A DNA stretch of 57,095 nt from Oscillospiraceae bacterium (GTDB lineage Bacteria > Bacillota > Clostridia > Oscillospirales > QAMX01): the NCBI GenBank assembly GCA_015067825.1, contig SVLQ01000016.1, positions 1-57,095 on the forward strand. Direction: 5' to 3'. The notes beneath the pieces were generated by a model. That model was not told the DNA's origin. It was given only the letters and a program-made list of their open reading frames with translations, and ran no database searches. Made by a program: the position numbers and the translations under genes. Shown piece after piece: positions 42,330 through 50,975 of this stretch (positions are counted from its first letter, which is position 1; each line of letters opens with the position of its first letter).

Positions 42330-43424
42330 ATGCCGATCCTCCACCAGCCCGAACTCTTTTCGACCTACCGTTCCAACACGGTCGCCGGTACCTGCAACAA
42401 CTCCACGCTCCACTTTGACCGTGAAACAATGATTACCGGCAAGCTCTACTACAAGATCCGCCGTCCCGGTACTTACAACTATCGTTTTTTCTTCTCCAAC
42501 ATCGCCGACAGCACCTTTGCCGACGGCAGTGGCTCATGGGCAAACCTCGCCGGCGCCCCCTACGAGATCCTCTCGGCCTTCGCCGGCGACGGCGGCGAAG
42601 AGATCGACCCCAACGGCGTTGAGCCGCTCGTCCCGCTCACGTTTAACGGTTCGACCGGCCGCAGCGTCGGCGAAGGCGAGACATTTTGGAGCGATGCCGC
42701 CGAGCTGACGATCCCGGATGGCCATTATCTCGTCTTTACCTGGACCGTGCGCGGCACACACCTGCCCTACACGCCCGACAAGATGGTGCCTTCGTTTATC
42801 AAAAGCGTCAACGGAACCTTTGTGGAGAGCAAAGAATTCCCGCAGCCGCAGTTTGTCGGCTGCGATGCGCCGTTTGAGCAGTCGCTCGCCTTTTGGGGCG
42901 ATTCGATCACCCAAGGGCTCGGCACCACGCCGCACGCATACGCCTCCTGGGCGGCCAAGATCGGCCACGCCCAGCCCGAATCGATCGCGGTCTGGAACAT
43001 CGGTCTCGGCTTTGCCCGCGCAAAAGACGCCGCCAGCGGCGGGATCTGGGCAGAAAAGGCCGCCGTCAACGATACGGTCGTCCTCTGCTTCGGCGTCAAC
43101 GATATGTTCCACGAAGCCGCCAGCGCAGATTCCGTCTGCGCAGATTTGGAAGTGATCATTGATCGGCTGAACGCCAACGGTGTGCGCGTAATCCTCTTCA
43201 CCGTTCCGGCTTTCGACTGGACGGGCGAGCTGAAAGTGCTTTGGGATGAGGTCAACCGACGCATCCGCACCGATCTCGCCAAAAAGGTCTTCGGCGTGTT
43301 CGACATGGCCGCCGTGACATCCCGCGAAGACGTCCCCGGCCTCTCGCGCTACGGCGCTCACCCCAACGATGAAGGCGGTTCGGCCATCGCCAATGCGTTT
43401 TTGGCACAGTTTCCCGCACGATAA
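42330..43424 (+). CDS. SGNH/GDSL-type hydrolase with N-terminal beta domain
   Basis: 364 aa. Residues ~1-175 are a beta-rich domain of the kind found in bacterial carbohydrate esterases; the catalytic SGNH domain carries FWGDSITQG (Ser ~192), Gly in block II, GVNDM (block III Asn) and the C-terminal YGAHPNDEG (His). Probably an acetylesterase on a sugar or glycan; no signal peptide is visible, so a cytoplasmic substrate is implied. An upstream in-frame extension overlaps the GNAT gene and lacks similarity. Confidence 0.85.
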   Translation: MPILHQPELFSTYRSNTVAGTCNNSTLHFDRETMITGKLYYKIRRPGTYNYRFFFSNIADSTFADGSGSWANLAGAPYEILSAFAGDGGEEIDPNGVEPLVPLTFNGSTGRSVGEGETFWSDAAELTIPDGHYLVFTWTVRGTHLPYTPDKMVPSFIKSVNGTFVESKEFPQPQFVGCDAPFEQSLAFWGDSITQGLGTTPHAYASWAAKIGHAQPESIAVWNIGLGFARAKDAASGGIWAEKAAVNDTVVLCFGVNDMFHEAASADSVCADLEVIIDRLNANGVRVILFTVPAFDWTGELKVLWDEVNRRIRTDLAKKVFGVFDMAAVTSREDVPGLSRYGAHPNDEGGSAIANAFLAQFPAR

Positions 43425-43440
43425 CCCCGCAAAGCGCGCA

Positions 43441-43478
43441 AAAGACCTTGCACACGTTTGATGTGTGCAAGGTCTTTT
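43441..43478. terminator. Bidirectional terminator between two SGNH genes
   Basis: 15-bp perfect stem AAAGACCTTGCACAC/GTGTGCAAGGTCTTT (43441-43455 with 43463-43477), T tract on plus and TTTTGC on minus. Confidence 0.9.
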
Positions 43479-43490
43479 TTACGGAAAACG

Positions 43491-44207
43491 CTACAGAGAA
43501 TCGACGTAGCGTTGCACAAGTTCAATATCCGCCTGTGCGATCGGCTCATCGAACGCGGAAAAAGAATTGCCTGTCACCGCGCGGCCCGTGATCGTTTTAT
43601 ACCAAAGCAGGCCGAGCGCATAGCGGCCAAGGCCTAGGCTTGCATGGAAGGTATCGCGGTGGATCTTTTCGATGCCGTTTGCAAGCAGCCACCGAAACAT
43701 TTCTCCCGAAGGGATGATACCGTCGGCTTGTGTCTGCTCACAGGCAAGCGCATAAGCCGTTTTGACGGCGGCAATCATATCATCCGCATGTTCAAATCCC
43801 GCCACATGATGCAAACGGTCGCTGCCTTCCTCATAGGCCCACGTCTGGTGCCAGAGAAACCGCGCCTTCGGCTGGTACTTGCGCACAAATGCGGCCACTT
43901 CGCTCGCGTAGGGTTGATACGTCTCCGGCTTGAAGCTTTCGTGACTCGCCTGCTGCAATGTCACCACGTCCCATTTGCGGTTCAAAAGAGCCTCCTCTAA
44001 CGAGACCGTGAAACCGGTTTCCTCGCCGTTGGATTGCAATTCATACGCGCGCATATCACCGAGTGTATTGCGGTAATGATACCAAAGCGGACAGCCACCG
44101 ACGTAGAGATTCGTCGTCCGCAAATCCACGCCGTCAGCGCGGGCGATTCGGTGCAGATAACGCATCGCATCCTGCGAGAAGCTATTGCCGATTGCCAAAA
44201 TGTTCAT
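43491..44207 (-). CDS. DUF4886 family SGNH-like hydrolase
   Basis: 238 aa. The N-terminus ILAIGNSFSQDAMRYLHRIA carries the block I Ser (GNSFS, ~8), VTLQQASHES a central loop, and DTFHASLGLGRYALGLLWY (~190) the C-terminal Asp-x-x-His pair typical of DUF4886. No signal peptide, so intracellular; substrate unknown, most relatives occur in polysaccharide-degrading anaerobes. GGGGAGG upstream of the ATG. It is convergent with another SGNH hydrolase. Confidence 0.88.
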   Translation of the reverse strand: MNILAIGNSFSQDAMRYLHRIARADGVDLRTTNLYVGGCPLWYHYRNTLGDMRAYELQSNGEETGFTVSLEEALLNRKWDVVTLQQASHESFKPETYQPYASEVAAFVRKYQPKARFLWHQTWAYEEGSDRLHHVAGFEHADDMIAAVKTAYALACEQTQADGIIPSGEMFRWLLANGIEKIHRDTFHASLGLGRYALGLLWYKTITGRAVTGNSFSAFDEPIAQADIELVQRYVDSL

Positions 44208-44228
44208 ATGCTTCCTCCCCTGCCCGTT

Positions 44229-44981
44229 TTACAGGCATCTCTGATAAAAATAGGTGCTTCCCTGTTTTTCCACGCGCGCGACCACACCGAGCGAAAAGAG
44301 CACGTTCAATGCCTTTTGCGCCTCGGAAAGGCGAATCTTCGCAGCAGATTTCAGGTCTTTACTCGTGAAGCGCGCCGGCAATCCCTCTGGCAGCAGCGCG
44401 GCGTAGTCGGCCGGTGTTTGCAGGCGGATGCGCGCGTGCAGCGCCGTCGGCAGTTTTTCGTATTTGGTCGCGCGCTTCTTTTTTTGCTCGCCGTAACCGT
44501 CGAGCAGGCGGTATTCCTCGACCGAAAGGAGCACGAGCTCCACCGAGAATCCGGGCGCCTGCAAAAACTCTTTGAGCCCGCAAAGCTCGCCGACCGCCGC
44601 CAGCGGTTTGGCGGAACCGGGCGACCGCCGTTTTTCACCGATCGAACCGCTGACCGGATCGACCCAGATGACCCATTTTTCCTTCGCCAGCGGACAAACG
44701 ACCAGCACGTCGCTGACCGGCAGAAATGCCGTCAGCTTCGGCTTTAGCCGCCACGTTTGCGCCGTTTGGATCTCGACGACGCCGCGTTCACCGAACACGT
44801 CGGCAACGTAGCCCTGCAGCGGGCGCTCATGGTTTTCGGCGTTGGGTTCGTAAAAATATTTCAGCGCGAGGTGGAGCGTTTTTTCACCGAGAGAACCGAT
44901 GCCGTTTTGGCCGCGCAGCGTGTTGGCAGCCGCTTCACAGGCGCACGCAAACGCCATCTGTTCCTTCGCCGTCCCTTCCAC
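44229..44981 (-). CDS. Conserved clostridial protein, possible PD-(D/E)XK-like nuclease fold with C-terminal winged helix
   Basis: 250 aa. The N-terminal half contains GSLGEKTLHLALKYFYEP (~29), YVADVFGERGVVEIQT (~58-73) and a following Lys (LKPKLTAFLP), an order of Glu, Asp and Glu-x-Gln reminiscent of PD-(D/E)XK nucleases; the C-terminal ~60 residues (TSKDLKSAAKIRLSEAQKAL) look like a winged helix-turn-helix. The function is unknown; related proteins are common in Lachnospiraceae and Ruminococcaceae. The start is GTG, supported by GGGGGGAG six bases upstream. Confidence 0.7.
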   Translation of the reverse strand: MEGTAKEQMAFACACEAAANTLRGQNGIGSLGEKTLHLALKYFYEPNAENHERPLQGYVADVFGERGVVEIQTAQTWRLKPKLTAFLPVSDVLVVCPLAKEKWVIWVDPVSGSIGEKRRSPGSAKPLAAVGELCGLKEFLQAPGFSVELVLLSVEEYRLLDGYGEQKKKRATKYEKLPTALHARIRLQTPADYAALLPEGLPARFTSKDLKSAAKIRLSEAQKALNVLFSLGVVARVEKQGSTYFYQRCL

Positions 44982-45016
44982 GCTTTACTCCCCCCTCTTC
45001 TGCCGATTGATACCCT

Positions 45017-45044
45017 ATTATACCACAGATCCGGGATTTTGCAA
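45017..45044 (-). promoter_or_regulatory. Sigma-A promoter of the nuclease-like gene
   Basis: Minus strand: -35 TTGCAA (45039-45044), 16-bp spacer, -10 TATAAT (45017-45022), within the spacer after spoIIE. Confidence 0.65.
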
Positions 45045-45050
45045 AGCTTT

Positions 45051-47354
45051 TTACACAAATGCCGCCGTTTTTTCGTAGGAAAGAGCGATAACTGTGCGGT
45101 CGTCGCATTCTCCGTCGCGGCGCGCCATCTTCAAAACAAGTTCCGAAAGCTCCCGGGGGTGGTCGCAATGGAGCTTGGACACACAGGCGCAAAAATCTTC
45201 ACAGCTGCAAGCGGCAGTCACACCGTCGCTCGTCAGCAAAATCATGTCGCCCTCGGCAAGCTTCGTCGATTCCCGCACGAGTTCGTCGGGCGCGATGCTG
45301 CTTTTGGCGCCGATCACACGCACGGAGTAGCCACCGCCTGTTTTGCGGCGCAAATAGGTCGGAGCGGCGCGATACTTGATCGTTTGCAAGAGACTGCGGC
45401 GCGGATCAACGACGGCAATGTCGATCGTCGCAAACTGTCCGTCATCGTTGCGGACGGAGGCCGCCGAACGGATGATTTCGGCGGCGTTTTCCGGCTCAAT
45501 TCCCGCCTTCAGGAAGCTTTCCAGCAGTTTGACCGTCCGCACCGCCTCCGTATGGGCAGCTGTTCCGCTGCCCATACCGTCACAGAGTACGACATAGAGA
45601 CAGTTGTTTTTTCCGTAAAAATAGGTGCCGCAATCGCCGCTGATCGCTTCGCCGCGGCGTTTTTCGGCGGTCGCGCCGATGCGGCAGGCGTATGCCGGTT
45701 GTTCCGCGTAGGAAAGGCACGAAAGATGCCGTCCTTCGAGCTGTTCCGGCGGTCCAAACCGCGCACCCGTTTGCTGGTTCAAAATCGCCGTCAACTCGTC
45801 CACCCGCCCCATCAGAGGCTGCAGCGTCGGGGCACACAGTTCGATATGGAATTGTCCGGCGCTGTCCCGATAGGCAATCACCTCGGCGACCACGCCAAAA
45901 CGGGCCGCCAGTTTTTTCACACTGCGCTCCAGTTCGCGTTCAAAGCGCAGCTCTTCCGAGAGGGAGAGCGCCTCACCGTCGAGCAGAGCGGCGATTTGGC
46001 CGTACTGCCGCGAAAGTACGGCGCGAGCCTCGGCATGTTCGCCGTTGCGGAGGCGGCGCTCGCGTCCTGCGCGCAGCGAAAAGGTCACGCAGGTACAGAA
46101 GGCATCGATCTGCGGACAGCGCAGGCGCAGTGCCGTGCAAAAATCTTCGGGCTCGGCCGAACCGCGCGCCAGCATCCGCCGGATGGCAGCTTTGTCACGG
46201 GCAATCTCCTGACAGCAAAGCGGCCAATGCCGGCAGTTCCCGCAGACCATCTCACAGGCGATGGCAAATTGCTCGGTCTCATCGACAAGTGCTTCCGCCG
46301 GGGCATCGCCCACGGTTTTGGCAATATCCTCGTACGCTTCAGCGATCCCGTGCAGTTTCGCCTGCATATGGCGGCGCAGACGCGCTTCGTAGTGTTCCTC
46401 ATGGCGCGAGCGCTTCGTTCGCGGCAGCAACGCAACATATGATTTTGGCAGGAGCGCAAATCCAACCGCGGCCAGTGCCGCTTCCAAAATCGCGCCGTAC
46501 TGCCGCACCTCCTGCGGCAGCAGCGCAACCGATACCGCCGTGGCCGCAATGTAGGCCGCTGCCGACCACGCATGGCGGCGGCCTGGGCAAAGTCCGGCAG
46601 CCGCACCGGCCAGTGCGTAGAGCGCGGTATAGATCGGGCTGATCGCCGTAGTCAGATCCATCGTCAACCCAACAATCAAGCCAACCGTGACACCGCCATA
46701 GAGTTGCGCGCAGTATCCGGCGGCAATGACCAGCAAACTTGCGATGATCCGCCCCGGCGCAATTGACGCACCGTCGGCAGAAATCACCGGCAGCGACGAC
46801 ACGCACAAAGCAACTGTCGTAAACACCGCGATCATGCGCGTTTCCCGTGCAAAACTGCCGCGCCGCTTGCGCACCGAGCCAAACGCACAGGCCAGCACAC
46901 ACGCCGCACTGGATGCAAGCAGCAGTTCGGCGCACAGGAACAGAATCGACATCGGTGCAGTGCCGTTGATCGAAAGCCACACCGCACCGGTCGCGGCAAG
47001 CGAAAACAGGGGCAGTCCGGCGACAAACGCGTAGCGGCGCGTCCACGGAAACGCACGCAGGATAAAACGCACAGATGCAACGATCAGTGCGGCGGCCACA
47101 TAGCGCAGACTGTCGACCGTTCCCGCCGCGCTCACGCTGCCGGCTATCACACCGACGAATGCTGCTGTCGCACGCAAGTTGCGCATCGGGAGCGCCAGAA
47201 ATGCCACGCCGAACGGTGCTAACGCGCCGTAGATCACCGCGCGCGCCAGAAAAAAGCCGACCGCACCCGTCAGTGCTGTTCCGGCGGCATCGCCGCCAAA
47301 ATGCTGCCGCAATCCCTCCTTCAGCCATGTTTTCCATTTTTGCCAGCGTTTCAT
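45051..47354 (-). CDS. spoIIE: Stage II sporulation protein E (SpoIIE), PP2C-type phosphatase
   Basis: 767 aa. N-terminal ten or so membrane helices (about residues 25-290), a central regulatory domain with a Cys-rich motif (CEMVCGNCRHWPLCC, ~385), and a C-terminal PP2C domain with VVLCDGMGSGTAAHTE (~590) and LLTSDGV (~715). It dephosphorylates SpoIIAA-P, freeing sigma-F in the forespore, and localises to the polar septum. The ATG at 47354 (MKRWQKW) is preferred: the upstream ATG at 47417 lacks a ribosome site and falls on the likely -10 box. No other sigma-F regulators are in this window. Confidence 0.94.
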   Translation of the reverse strand: MKRWQKWKTWLKEGLRQHFGGDAAGTALTGAVGFFLARAVIYGALAPFGVAFLALPMRNLRATAAFVGVIAGSVSAAGTVDSLRYVAAALIVASVRFILRAFPWTRRYAFVAGLPLFSLAATGAVWLSINGTAPMSILFLCAELLLASSAACVLACAFGSVRKRRGSFARETRMIAVFTTVALCVSSLPVISADGASIAPGRIIASLLVIAAGYCAQLYGGVTVGLIVGLTMDLTTAISPIYTALYALAGAAAGLCPGRRHAWSAAAYIAATAVSVALLPQEVRQYGAILEAALAAVGFALLPKSYVALLPRTKRSRHEEHYEARLRRHMQAKLHGIAEAYEDIAKTVGDAPAEALVDETEQFAIACEMVCGNCRHWPLCCQEIARDKAAIRRMLARGSAEPEDFCTALRLRCPQIDAFCTCVTFSLRAGRERRLRNGEHAEARAVLSRQYGQIAALLDGEALSLSEELRFERELERSVKKLAARFGVVAEVIAYRDSAGQFHIELCAPTLQPLMGRVDELTAILNQQTGARFGPPEQLEGRHLSCLSYAEQPAYACRIGATAEKRRGEAISGDCGTYFYGKNNCLYVVLCDGMGSGTAAHTEAVRTVKLLESFLKAGIEPENAAEIIRSAASVRNDDGQFATIDIAVVDPRRSLLQTIKYRAAPTYLRRKTGGGYSVRVIGAKSSIAPDELVRESTKLAEGDMILLTSDGVTAACSCEDFCACVSKLHCDHPRELSELVLKMARRDGECDDRTVIALSYEKTAAFV

Positions 47355-47412
47355 ATTTCGCCATGCCTTTCTGCCGTTCCGGCTCTGATTTGCGCATAAA
47401 ATTCGCTTATCT

Positions 47413-47447
47413 ATCATATACGCGCTGTGGCGGTCTTTTTTGTCGCA
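47413..47447 (-). promoter_or_regulatory. Possible Spo0A-controlled promoter of spoIIE
   Basis: A 0A-box-like sequence TTGTCGCA (plus strand 47440-47447; consensus TTGTCGAA, one mismatch) lies 21 bp from a -10-like TATGAT (minus strand, 47413-47418). Spo0A-activated promoters of spoIIE and spoIIG in Bacillus have a similarly long spacer. Weak evidence. Confidence 0.35.
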
Positions 47448-47495
47448 AAAAACGGTCGATTCGTTTTTTTGCCCGCCGATTTCGCCGAAAGAACA

Positions 47496-47535
47496 GAAAA
47501 AACGACTCCGCAGATGTTGGTTTCTGCAGAGTCGT
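47496..47535 (-). terminator. Terminator after rlmH
   Basis: 12-bp stem ACGACTCTGCAG/CTGCGGAGTCGT (one G-U pair) followed on the minus strand by TTTTTT. Confidence 0.9.
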
Positions 47536-47559
47536 CGGTGGTTTTGTCGGAAGATTTTG

Positions 47560-48033
47560 CTATTTATGGTAGCGGCTGTGGTTTAAGATCGAGAACGCGC
47601 GGTAGATCTGCTCGAGCACCATCACGCGGGCCAAATGGTGCGGGAACGTCATTTTCGACATCGAAAGCTTGAGATCGGCCCGGCGCTTGATACGCTCGTC
47701 GATGCCGTTGGACCCGCCGATCAGCAGACAGATGCGGCTCTCGCCGCCGACGTTGAGCGCCTGTAGTTTTTCCGCCAGTCCCTCGCTGGAAAGCATCGTC
47801 CCTTCCGGCGTCATAACGATGAAAAACGCACCCTTGGGAATCGCTTTTTCGATCAACTCGGCTTCGGCGGCAAGACCTTTGGAGATTTCGGCCGGCGTAT
47901 CGGCCGGACGCTCGGGCAGCTCCGTCACCGTGACCGAGCAAAACGCGCGCAGACGCTTCAGGTATTCGTCGCATGCTTGGATATAGTGTTTTTCCTTGAG
48001 CTTACCCACGGCAAGCAGCGTAACCGTCACCAT
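47560..48033 (-). CDS. rlmH: 23S rRNA (pseudouridine-1915 N3)-methyltransferase RlmH
   Basis: 157 aa, standard length. SPOUT-fold methyltransferase acting on helix 69 of 23S rRNA in the 70S ribosome. Motifs: LLAVGKLKEKHY at the N-terminus, the SAM-knot segment CLLIGGSNGID (~102-112) and the C-terminal LARVMVLEQIYRAFSILNHSRYHK, which contains the invariant YHK end. GAGGT upstream of the start. It follows the DUF975 gene by six bp. Confidence 0.96.
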   Translation of the reverse strand: MVTVTLLAVGKLKEKHYIQACDEYLKRLRAFCSVTVTELPERPADTPAEISKGLAAEAELIEKAIPKGAFFIVMTPEGTMLSSEGLAEKLQALNVGGESRICLLIGGSNGIDERIKRRADLKLSMSKMTFPHHLARVMVLEQIYRAFSILNHSRYHK

Positions 48034-48038
48034 AGCGA

Positions 48039-48902
48039 CTACACCTCGGCCGAAGGCTCGTCGGACTGCGGAACACCGTCGGTTTTAAAGCGGTGCTCGG
48101 CGCGGATATACTCCCCGAGGATTACCGTGGCGACCTGCACGTAGGGCAAAACGTAGAGGAGGATCACAAACCCGGTCAAAATCGTCAGCAGATACCAGCC
48201 GACAAACGTGAGCATCATCCAGATATAGGTCAGCACGTGGCCTTTGGTCAGCTTCCACGAAGCCGCCGCAGCCGCAAACGCACCGTGTTTGTTGTCATCC
48301 ACAAAGAGATACGGCGTTAAGAACAGACGGATTTTCAAAAGTGCGGCAACGAGCATCGCAACAATGCAGCCGCCGATAGCCGGCCAGTTAACCAGCGACC
48401 AGTTGAAATACAGCTGCGTCGGATCGGCCGTGACACGCGTTTGCAGTTCTTCCAACAGGTCGGCGGCGGAATTGAGCAGATACTGCGTCGGGACGGTCGA
48501 CAGCGGCAGCGTCACCACCGACAGGGCGGCGACATAGCCAAAATATGAAAACACGCGTTTGAGCTTTTCGCCGTCGGAAAACCAAAGGAAAATTTCGCTG
48601 ACTCTGGCCTCGGCAGGTTTGCGCACAAGCTTGAGCAGGTATTCCGTCAGGCCCAGCGTCAGCGGGAGCAGGAATAGGTTGGCCACCAGCGTTGCCGCCA
48701 GCGATACGACGTGAACTGCAAACGGCCCGATGACGACCACGGCATTTGGGACAATTCGCTCGCCCAGCGCCGAAAATACCAGCGATAAAATCACCGCCGT
48801 CATCATTTCCAGAAAGATCAACAGGATCAGGCGAAAGAGCGACAGCATTGTGACGCGTTTGGCGATCAGTTTTGTTTTTTGTACGATTTGCGTTCTATTC
48901 AT
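48039..48902 (-). CDS. DUF975 family membrane protein
   Basis: 287 aa with about six membrane helices. Family-like motifs are the mid-protein SYFGYVAALSVVTLPLSTVP and the C-terminal AAASWKLTKGHVLTYIWMML with LTFVGWYLLTILTGFVILLYVLPY. Function unknown; DUF975 proteins are frequent in Firmicutes. GGAG seven bases upstream supports the second ATG (MNRTQIV); a longer in-frame extension has no membrane or family features. Cotranscription with rlmH is likely. Confidence 0.8.
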   Translation of the reverse strand: MNRTQIVQKTKLIAKRVTMLSLFRLILLIFLEMMTAVILSLVFSALGERIVPNAVVVIGPFAVHVVSLAATLVANLFLLPLTLGLTEYLLKLVRKPAEARVSEIFLWFSDGEKLKRVFSYFGYVAALSVVTLPLSTVPTQYLLNSAADLLEELQTRVTADPTQLYFNWSLVNWPAIGGCIVAMLVAALLKIRLFLTPYLFVDDNKHGAFAAAAASWKLTKGHVLTYIWMMLTFVGWYLLTILTGFVILLYVLPYVQVATVILGEYIRAEHRFKTDGVPQSDEPSAEV

Positions 48903-48935
48903 AAGCATTCTCCGTGTAAATATCCCGATTGACGC

Positions 48936-48980
48936 AAACGCCTGCCCGACGCGGATTTTGGTCAGGTAGGCGTTTGTTTT
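48936..48980. terminator. Terminator downstream of the VanW gene
   Basis: Imperfect 15-bp stem AAACGCCTGCCCGAC/GTCAGGTAGGCGTTT (48936-48950 with 48961-48975). The T-rich tail (TGTTTTT) is on the plus strand; on the minus strand the tail is GCGTC, so termination of the VanW transcript would be weak. Confidence 0.55.
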
Positions 48981-48987
48981 TATGGAA

Positions 48988-50769
48988 TCAGCCGACAGCG
49001 ATCGGCGGTTCGGTCGGAGGTGTGGTTTCCGTCGGCGGCGGGGTGGTCGGCGGCGTGGTCGTGACATCGGTCACGGCCGGGGTCGTCTCGGTTGCCGGCG
49101 GCGGGGTGGTCGGCGGCGGAGTCGTCGGCGGAGTGGTTTCCGGCGGCGTGGTCTCCGGCAGTTCGGGGCCGACTTCGGTCAGGCCGTTGTAGGCTTTGTA
49201 GTTGCTGGTGTTGACCTTGACTTCGTTCTGCAGAACGCCGTCGATATAAATCTGCTTATAGAGTTCGACTTTGTAACCGGGCTGGCCGTTGCGGATCTTC
49301 TTTTCGGTTCCGGGTTCCATCGTTTCGACCAGTTCGTAGACCATTTCCTGCTCATAGGTTTCGAGGATCACGCGGCGGAACTTGAACGAACGATTTTCCG
49401 GACGGGTATCCTTGCCGTAGATCGAGATCGTCAGTGTGCCGTTTTTGGCGGTGGCAACGATCTTGATCGGTTCGTCGGTGTTGTTGCGGAACACGTAGTC
49501 GAGCGCGCCCCAGTAAACGGTGGCGTCCATGCCGAGTTCCACGTAGGAAACCGTAAACGCGTGGTTATAGCGAGAGACCTGCGTCATTTCGGCGTTGAGC
49601 GACGCAACATACAGCGTCGAGGTGACCTGACAGATACCGCCGCCAAGGCCTTCCTGCATACCGCCGTTCTGGAAAACAGTGGCCGGCAGATAGCCTCTTT
49701 CGGCAGTGCGTTCGCCGACGACGCGGTTGAAGGAGAACGTCTGGCCCGGCAGGACGATGCATTCGTTGATCGCCGCCGCCGCAAGGCCGAGGTTGGTCGT
49801 GCGGTTGACTTCGTAGGTGTTATAATAACTGCTTCCACGGCCGAGCAGATCCTTGAAGTACTGCTCCGGCAGCAGTTCGGTGGTGATCTCCGGCAGCAGC
49901 TCGTACTTGGCAAAGGCTTTTTCCAGCCACGTGCCCTCTTCGAGCTCGGTGCGGATCGCTTCGATGTCAATGTCGTAGCCGATAACGTGGTCGACAACGA
50001 TCGTGTTGTTGTCGGCATCAACGTCATAGTAGGCATTGGCGGCGGGCAGGTAGATCATCGAGCGCAGATCGTCGAGATTCGGCAGTTCCGGCTCGAGTGA
50101 GGTCGTCTCGAGTTCGATCGTGTCGTAGTTGAACTCTTTGAGTGCCTGCTTGATCGCGGTCTTCGCATCGGCCTTATCGATGACCGTGTGCTCGGAACCG
50201 CGGTAAATGATAACGCCCGTTTCGGTCAGTTCGTACTCAGTATCCGAACCGGTATCGACCTTGACCGCCAGTTCATCGACTTTGCGCGTGATGTATTCGG
50301 CATTCAGCGGTCCCTCGGTCACGCCCTGCGTGTCGAGGATCGTTTTGTACTGGCCGATCAGCGCAGTGTCGTAGTTCATCGTTTTCATGTAGGCTTCCAG
50401 CGCCTCGTAGTCGACCGGGGCGTTGACTTCCTCCAGATCGATCGCCACCTGCTGGCCGTTGGCTTCCACCACGAGCGACTTATCGGCGCGCATATCGTTG
50501 ATATAGCTCTCCACAAGCATCACAACTTCGCTGCCGACGAGCGTGTCGGAGGTAGCAGGCGTCGACGACGGCGTGGACTGCAGACCCGGATCACTGCCGA
50601 CGGTCGTCGTCACGACGGTCGGCGGCGTCGAGGTTGCGGGGTTCGGATCGCCGAACGTATCCTTCAGCTCACCGACCAGCCACACCACCAAAAATATCAG
50701 CAGGATGACCGCGACGGCCAGCAGAACAAACAATGTGATCTTCGGTGTTTTGTTCTTTTTCTTGCTCAT
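48988..50769 (-). CDS. VanW family protein with G5 domain and Thr/Pro tail
   Basis: 593 aa. N-terminal membrane anchor (about residues 12-38), Thr/Ser-rich stalk, two peptidoglycan-binding-4-like regions, a VanW domain with GQTFSFNRVVGERTAERGYL and GLGGGICQVTSTLYVA (~325-400), a G5 domain (~456-530) and a Thr/Pro-rich C-terminal tail (~540-593) much like that of the class A PBP in this window. VanW-G5 proteins are extracytoplasmic, wall-associated and of unknown enzymatic role; no vancomycin-resistance genes are present. The ATG at 50769 (MSKKKNK) has GGAGA upstream and is preferred to the one five codons earlier. Confidence 0.92.
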   Translation of the reverse strand: MSKKKNKTPKITLFVLLAVAVILLIFLVVWLVGELKDTFGDPNPATSTPPTVVTTTVGSDPGLQSTPSSTPATSDTLVGSEVVMLVESYINDMRADKSLVVEANGQQVAIDLEEVNAPVDYEALEAYMKTMNYDTALIGQYKTILDTQGVTEGPLNAEYITRKVDELAVKVDTGSDTEYELTETGVIIYRGSEHTVIDKADAKTAIKQALKEFNYDTIELETTSLEPELPNLDDLRSMIYLPAANAYYDVDADNNTIVVDHVIGYDIDIEAIRTELEEGTWLEKAFAKYELLPEITTELLPEQYFKDLLGRGSSYYNTYEVNRTTNLGLAAAAINECIVLPGQTFSFNRVVGERTAERGYLPATVFQNGGMQEGLGGGICQVTSTLYVASLNAEMTQVSRYNHAFTVSYVELGMDATVYWGALDYVFRNNTDEPIKIVATAKNGTLTISIYGKDTRPENRSFKFRRVILETYEQEMVYELVETMEPGTEKKIRNGQPGYKVELYKQIYIDGVLQNEVKVNTSNYKAYNGLTEVGPELPETTPPETTPPTTPPPTTPPPATETTPAVTDVTTTPPTTPPPTETTPPTEPPIAVG

Positions 50770-50841
50770 TGATTCTATCTCCATTTACCTTTTTTTACGT
50801 AAACTCTGCGGACGCATTTTTCGTTTCCGTCCGATACATAT

Positions 50842-50870
50842 ATTATACCAGTATCAGCGAAAAAAATCAA
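50842..50870 (-). promoter_or_regulatory. Sigma-A promoter of the VanW gene
   Basis: Minus strand: -35 TTGATT (50865-50870), 17-bp spacer, -10 TATAAT preceded by TGG (50842-50847). Confidence 0.7.
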
Positions 50871-50904
50871 TTACAGGACGCTTACAGTTTGGAAACAAAA
50901 CGGA

Positions 50905-50950
50905 AACAAAAAACCGCTGTCAACAGTTTATCTCCTGTTGACAGCGGTTT
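50905..50950 (-). terminator. Terminator of the tldD-tldE operon
   Basis: 16-bp perfect stem AAACCGCTGTCAACAG/CTGTTGACAGCGGTTT (50911-50926 with 50935-50950), followed on the minus strand by TTTTTTG. Confidence 0.92.
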
Positions 50951-50975
50951 CTTTATGCACTTTGTACAACCCAGA

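Noticed and set aside
48988..50769. Vancomycin resistance locus because of VanW
   Set aside because: No vanA/B/H/X or vanRS genes nearby; VanW-G5 proteins are common in Firmicutes without resistance.
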